Below, piece by piece: positions 59,178-64,000 of a DNA stretch of 64,000 bases; position 1 is the stretch's first letter; the number at the start of each line of letters is the position of its first letter. A model generated the notes under the pieces. It was not told the DNA's origin, did no database searches, and saw nothing but the letters and a program-made list of their open reading frames with translations. Both the position numbers and the translations under genes were made by a program. This DNA is from Pyrenochaeta sp. MPI-SDFR-AT-0127 (taxonomy: Eukaryota > Ascomycota > Dothideomycetes > Pleosporales > Cucurbitariaceae). Where the stretch lies: positions 1 to 64,000 of the forward strand of contig JAGTJM010000082.1 in the NCBI GenBank assembly GCA_020747015.1, read 5' to 3'.

Positions 59178-60161
59178 ATGTTAAACGCGGGCACACGTGC
59201 GCACGTGGCCAGCCTGACCACGGAGCGGCTGATCCCTGTCGCAAGTCGTTCAACCGAGAACCCTCAGACTTCAACGCCAGACGACACCGACCTTGAAGAA
59301 GCAATTGAGCCCACAATACCCATTAGCCGCAAGGAAAAACGCAAACAAAAGAAACAAACTCACGAACCTGCTCTTCTGACGCCTTCTGACACCGACAACG
59401 AAGCTCCTTCTCCACAGCGCAAACCTCTACATAGTCCACCTAAAAAGAAACATAAGCCCACGACCGACGAAGCGACCAAGATACCGCGCTCAATGCCCCT
59501 AGCGAAAGATGTTGCACAGAAAGCCTTCCCTCTGCTAATATGCAGCATCGGCAATCCCGGCGCAACTTACGCAAATACACTACACTCCGCCGGTCATGTT
59601 GTCACCTCGTACGTGTCCGAGCGCAAAGGCTACAAACCCTTCCAGAAAGGGCTATCAGGGCTGGTCTCCAGGCCCGACAATTCGACAATGAGCTTTAGCA
59701 TAATACGAGGGTACAGAAAGGTGGAAGGAGATGCACTGCTACTCGAGGACGACTGGACGTTCTGGCAATCCACATCGCTCATGAACATCTCGGGCAACAG
59801 CGTCAAGAAAGCGTATAGCGAGTGGCTACGCTCCGTCAAAGCGCAGTATGGATCCTCAGCAACAGAGGGTCGCCTTGTTGTCGTGCATGATGAACTCGAA
59901 TCTGCGCTTGGCAAAGTCACTGTTCGTGATGGCGGGGCGAGCGCAAAAGGTCACAATGGACTCAAGAGCTGTCAACAGCACCTTGGTGGTATGAAATGGT
60001 GGCGGGTTGGTGTGGGTATTGGGAGACCAGAGAGCAGAGATCCGAATGTGGTGAGTAAGTATGTATTAGGTAAAATGTCAGGGACACAAAGGAGTGCATT
60101 GGAGAAAAGTGCTGTAGCGGTTTATGCAGCGTTAGAGGGGATTGCTGCAGGGAACAAGTGA
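59178..60161 (+). CDS. Peptidyl-tRNA hydrolase (Pth1 type) with basic N-terminal extension
   Basis: Single exon, 327 aa. The enzyme frees tRNA from stalled peptidyl-tRNAs. The catalytic domain starts at about residue 118 with LLICSIGNPGATYANTLHSA; His136 is the expected catalytic base. Further sites are VVVHDELE (Asp238) and SAKGHNGLKS (Asn260), then RVGVGIGRP and YVLGKM. The first 110 residues are disordered and charged, with RKEKRKQKK and PKKKHK, which look like nuclear localisation signals and not like a mitochondrial presequence. Bacterial and yeast Pth1 are about 190 aa, so the extension is unusual. A start at an internal Met (residue 106) would give a normal-length enzyme. Confidence 0.88.
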   Translation: MLNAGTRAHVASLTTERLIPVASRSTENPQTSTPDDTDLEEAIEPTIPISRKEKRKQKKQTHEPALLTPSDTDNEAPSPQRKPLHSPPKKKHKPTTDEATKIPRSMPLAKDVAQKAFPLLICSIGNPGATYANTLHSAGHVVTSYVSERKGYKPFQKGLSGLVSRPDNSTMSFSIIRGYRKVEGDALLLEDDWTFWQSTSLMNISGNSVKKAYSEWLRSVKAQYGSSATEGRLVVVHDELESALGKVTVRDGGASAKGHNGLKSCQQHLGGMKWWRVGVGIGRPESRDPNVVSKYVLGKMSGTQRSALEKSAVAVYAALEGIAAGNK

Positions 60162-60543
60162 GGTGCATGTGAGGTGATGGATATTCATTCTACTGAGAGA
60201 TGCACAAAGTGCAAGCGATCCCTTGCATTGATTGGCGTTCAGGGATGCATACGCATAGCATGTCATGTTTTGTACATTAGACCCACGGCCCGAATGATAC
60301 CCCAAATACGCCACAGGACGTAAAGAAAGTAATATTCTTTAAAATTGTGCAAGCCCCATAAAGAATAGAGTGTTCAGCAAAGCAGAAAAAAGCATGGGTA
60401 GGTATCATGCTGGACTCCAACAATGCTTATAATTCCCACACGACTCCCAAACAAGACTGAGACTTGGGACTGTAAACCACCAACGCCGTTGTCAAACATA
60501 CCACCCTCCCACAAAACAGTGGATGAACCAGAGATAAGAAACA
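60162..60543. other. Convergent intergenic region
   Basis: 382 bp between two stop codons of converging genes. It holds both 3' UTRs; nothing else is seen. Confidence 0.5.
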
Positions 60544-62484
60544 TCAAACTGGCGCGGTCTTTCTCAATTTCTTTCGCTCCGCAAGTCGCCGTCTCGCTTG
60601 CTCCTTCCTATCGACGGACAATAGCTCGACCCGATCCCCTTGGACTTGCGTTGAGCCTTCTGCGTGATGAGACGTAGCCTTCGACAGGTCAAATCGTGAA
60701 TCGGTAGAAGGTTGTAGGACGACTGATTCGGCCTCTTTCGAGGTCTTAGAATTCTGCCTCTCGGAATCGGATTTGTGACTGATCTTTGGCGCTGTGCCAT
60801 TCGACTCCGCACTTTCCATTCGAGCTGGCCGCTCCTTACCCTGGGCTCGGATTGTGGCCCGATCGACTTTTTCAGAGCCAAGCGCAGCATTGTCATTTCG
60901 TCGATCAAAGCTTGTTGAATGTACTGTCTTTTTAGCAGTCGACACCGACTTGGTCGATCGGTGTTGTCTAGGTGGAGGGTTCCATGCTGGCCGGGAATAT
61001 GGCTGACCAGAAAATCCGGGCATTGCCATCCTGTCCACCTGCGGTATTGAACTTTCCTGCATATCTAGCCACGGATCAGGGGAAGGCATTGGGAGTGGGC
61101 TGGACGGAAGCGCAGTAACAGGCACCATGGGCCCTGTATTCTCTTTGCTTGGGTCCGTCCTTCGGATCCTGAGCGGTGACTTTGGGGCTTGCTCTGGCGT
61201 GGCTGCCTCTAGTATGGGGCCGGAATTAATTGCAGAGATCTGCCCATGCGCATGGGGTGATTTGCCTAGTATGACCGACAGTTCGCCTTCCGCTGTTCCT
61301 AGCTTAGGAAGAGCATGTGAGCGGGTAGACCTATCTGGCATCGACTGGCGACGATTTCGCCCAGGCTTTGGCGATGAATTCTCCTTGCTCGAGGAAGCCA
61401 TGCTATTGGAGGGATTGAACGGCGTCTCGACTACTCCGTCTTGTTCTGGCAGACACTGTATAGCTTCTCTGCCTGCATCTTCAAAGATTTGAAAAGGCGC
61501 TCGACTTTGACACTCTGATGAGGGCATTGTGATCGACCTCTCCAAAGTAGCCACGCGCGCTTTCAGTGCAGCCACCTCGATCTTAGCAGCTGCGCTCTCA
61601 GCGGCAGCATGATGCAATCGGTCCTCGAAGCTTTTGTTCTGCTGTTCCAGTTCCCGCTCTCGTTGCCTAAACCGTTTCCGTTCCTGCTCAAGTTTGGTAG
61701 CCAGTTCTGTAACTTCGCCATCTTTCTTCATTGCAAACTTCTTCGCTAACTGCTGCTTTGCAATAACCTTCTTCATCTCCTTCTCGCTTCTCTCGGCATA
61801 GCTTTCGTACTGCTCTTTCCAATACTTTCCAGACTCAGAACGTGGTGCTCCAAGGTCAATTGTGATATCACTATCGTCTCTCGCTTTCGGCTTTTGGCCC
61901 GACTTTGGTTGCGTAGTAGTGCGTGCGTCGAGTAGAGCTTCCGTGAGCTTGGTGCGGGGCCTTTTGTCGCTTGTGGAATCAAGCTTCAACTGGGTTCCTG
62001 GCGTCCAAGGGCTGGGGAATTTACCAGGGCAGTCGTTAGGTATGCCACTTTTGCCAATATTGACCCTCTTTCCCTCATTGTCGACCACTTGTGAGCCAAA
62101 TGACACTGTTTTCCTTCCTCGACTTGTTCCTGGAGTCATGAGTATACCACCCGGCTGTTTTGAGGGGGACAATGGCGGGGTGTCTTCCTTGGGCGCGGGA
62201 AGGTCTACGTTTTTCGCATTCGCAAGGTCTAGCTTCGCTTTCCTCTCAGCCTTGGTTGAACCTTCGTTTGCGTCGTCTGGCGCGGGAGTTCCAAATATGG
62301 CATGCTTGAAAGCTTTGACTGCGAACTGGTGGGCTGGAGTCTCAGGTGGCTCAATGAACGTGGATTCATAGTTGGATTCTATACAGATTAGAATCGAGAG
62401 TTGCACTGCACATCATTGCGGCGTACCTGGTTGGAGGTCTTCAATCACATTGGTGATCCGCGGACCCGTAATCCACGAAAACAT
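60544..62484 (-). CDS. Cut12-type spindle pole body protein
   Basis: Two exons: 62484-62427 and 62378-60544; 630 aa, phase agrees. The N-terminus FSWITGPRITNVIEDLQP, joined to ESNYESTFIEPPETPAHQFA and VKAFKHAIFGTP, is the conserved start of fungal Cut12 family proteins, which help activate the mitotic spindle pole body. A coiled coil follows at about residues 185-295 (YWKEQYESYAERSEKEMKKV, RKRFRQRERELEQQNKSFED). The C-terminal half is Ser/Pro-rich and disordered, ending in a basic helix (ARRRLAERKKLRKTAPV). Convergent with the peptidyl-tRNA hydrolase gene and divergent from GCN2. Confidence 0.87.
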
Positions 62485-63044
62485 CGTGATGATATGACGC
62501 TCAGGTTCAGAATATATACTCAGACCCTGTTAGTGTCGAGCAAGTTGCCGGTGACCGTAACTGGATCGCGAGGGTGGTTTGGCTGGTTTGTTTGGCGGCT
62601 TTGTTTACTCGCGGAAACGAAGGCTTAGCGCTCGATTGAACGCGGTGATGCGGACCGCTATGGCAGAGAACTAATCCCGAGTACTCCCATAGCAATTTCC
62701 AGTAGGTATACCACTAACAACTCAAATCGTGGGAAGGCGCGAGGTTGCGTGTTTTGCGCGCTGTGGACCCTTGAGACTTGAGGAAGTCGCGTCTGGCAAC
62801 TAGCCTAGCACCTGCAGGGATTGGTGCGAAAGCGGGGCTAGCGTCCTTTGCCCCCCACTAACTGTGACTTGCTATGTGTGCTGGCGACTGACGAAGTCTT
62901 CGCACTTCGTCTTAATCCGCGCTCTTTCACTCAAACGTTGAATAATCAACATGTCTGCAGTGTGAAGGGCGGCAGCTTCGGCTGCTAGTCTCTCCGTCAA
63001 TCTTTCCATGACGGCGCTTTCAACCATCCACAAGTCAGCTCAAT
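62485..63044. promoter_or_regulatory. Divergent promoter, Cut12 and GCN2
   Basis: 560 bp between start codons at 62484 (minus) and 63045 (plus). No coding frame. GCN2-type genes often have long leaders; nothing specific such as an upstream ORF set was established. Confidence 0.5.
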
Positions 63045-64000
63045 ATGGCGCCGCATAAGACACCGCGCAACAAAAAACACCAGCATAATGTTTCCACATC
63101 GAACTGGAAAGATGGTATCGGACCGACGAGTCCTGTCCATGAGATGCAGCCTGTGCGCCCTTCAATGGTGTCACAGCCCTCAGAGACCTACGAGAAGGCA
63201 CAGGAAGACGAACGCGAAGTCCTAAAGGCAATTTTCATGGAAGATTATGAGGAATCCGAGGCTACAGGAGCATGGAGTGTATGTTTTGTAAAGTTCATTG
63301 TGTTCACAATAGGCACACTGGTCTTATGGCCATGACTCTAGTCTGGCTCAGCAAAGGGCTGACGTAAATGTAGAAAACAACCGACCGTGTATTGCGCTTG
63401 AAGCTGAAGTCGTTCTCGAATCACGACATCTCAGTCACGCTCTGCGCAAAAATCAGTGCAACCTATCCAAAATCGTTACCCTCACTCACCCTAGAAGGAG
63501 GAAGCAACCTGAGAAACAGCACCCGAAACAAGATCCAAGGGCTACTGAAGACTCGGCCAAAGGAACTTGTCGGCGAAGTAATGATTCATGAAATAGCAAC
63601 AGCCATCCAGGACGCTCTTGAAGATGAAGTAGCTGTTCGCGAAAACGACGGTACCTTTGAGAATTTGGACGAGGAACGGGCTGTTCAGGAAGCTGAAGCA
63701 GTCGAGATTGCTAAGCAACAAGAAGAAGATCTCCAGAAAAAGAGAGACGAAGAAAAAGCGGAGGAAGAACGCGTCTTGCAACAGATGGTCCGGGATGAAA
63801 TGCGGCGCAAAGATCTGATGGCCAAGCGCAAGAACAGAGCATCAAATATCACACCGACCTCGTATTTTCCCACGGAGGCTAACGTCAATTACGTTTCATT
63901 TGATAGGGCCGTCATCCTGCAGCATGAGGATACAATGATAGATTGTAGTGCAGTGGAAGGTTTACTTCCATTTCGTAGAGGGCCAATCACTGAAGAACTG
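63045..64000 (+). CDS. GCN2: GCN2-type eIF2-alpha kinase, N-terminal part (3' end beyond window)
   Basis: Exons 63045-63278 and 63374 to beyond 64000; 287 residues visible, still open at the edge. The N-terminus has an RWD domain (YEKAQEDEREVLKAIFMEDY, across the splice to LRLKLKSFSNHDISVTLCAK then YPKSLPSLTLEGG). RWD binds Gcn1. A charged coiled coil follows (AVQEAEAVEIAKQQEEDLQK, then KRDEEKAEEERVLQQMVRDE). This layout is that of Gcn2, which phosphorylates eIF2-alpha on amino-acid starvation. The kinase and HisRS-like domains would lie downstream. The intron uses GTATGT and ends AATGTAG. Confidence 0.85.

Overview
The window is nuclear DNA of a filamentous ascomycete (Pezizomycotina; a Dothideomycete is my guess from gene content and intron style only). 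Most genes have short GT-AG introns of about 45-85 nt with CTRAY-like branch points. The gene set is typical of such fungi: Cut12 spindle-pole protein, Ytp1 family, DUF2841/YDR124W-like protein, two HET-domain proteins and an ABCC vacuolar transporter. All exon models were built by eye from splice signals and phase agreement; none has transcript support.

Left block (1-21.9 kb): a divergent pair at the edge, one a protein with a trypsin-like TAAHAF site that runs off the window and the other a protein with a C-terminal membrane anchor. Next come the mRNA-export factor Sac3, a DUF2841 protein, a 3-kb non-coding stretch, a ten-exon Ycf1-like ABC transporter and a secreted GH18 chitinase. The last five all lie on the minus strand.

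Middle block (about 21.9-37.6 kb): gene-poor and A+T-leaning, with accessory content. It holds two HET-domain genes. Between them is a tandem pair sharing a 41-residue module; one member is a short intracellular-type protein and the other a secreted cysteine-rich protein (an effector-like candidate). The block also carries broken genes: the C-terminal half of a GH47 mannosidase and a remnant resembling the N-terminus of pyrroline-5-carboxylate reductase.

Right-centre (37.6-51 kb): a Ytp1-family membrane protein divergent from a long Swi5-type recombination protein, a multi-pass membrane protein, an MCT-like MFS transporter, a calcineurin-like phosphoesterase and a secreted M35/aspzincin-like protease.

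Decay zone (51-57.3 kb): two paralogous genes of an LPxE(I/V)R fungal family share exon length, splice phase and a promoter segment. One copy has an in-frame nonsense codon with a still-conserved tail after it. Between them is a frameshifted unknown gene, and beyond them a degenerate pogo/Fot1-type transposase.

Right end (57.3-64 kb): compact conserved genes: Rad14/XPA (repair), peptidyl-tRNA hydrolase with a basic N-terminal extension, Cut12, and the 5' part of the eIF2-alpha kinase GCN2, which runs off the window.
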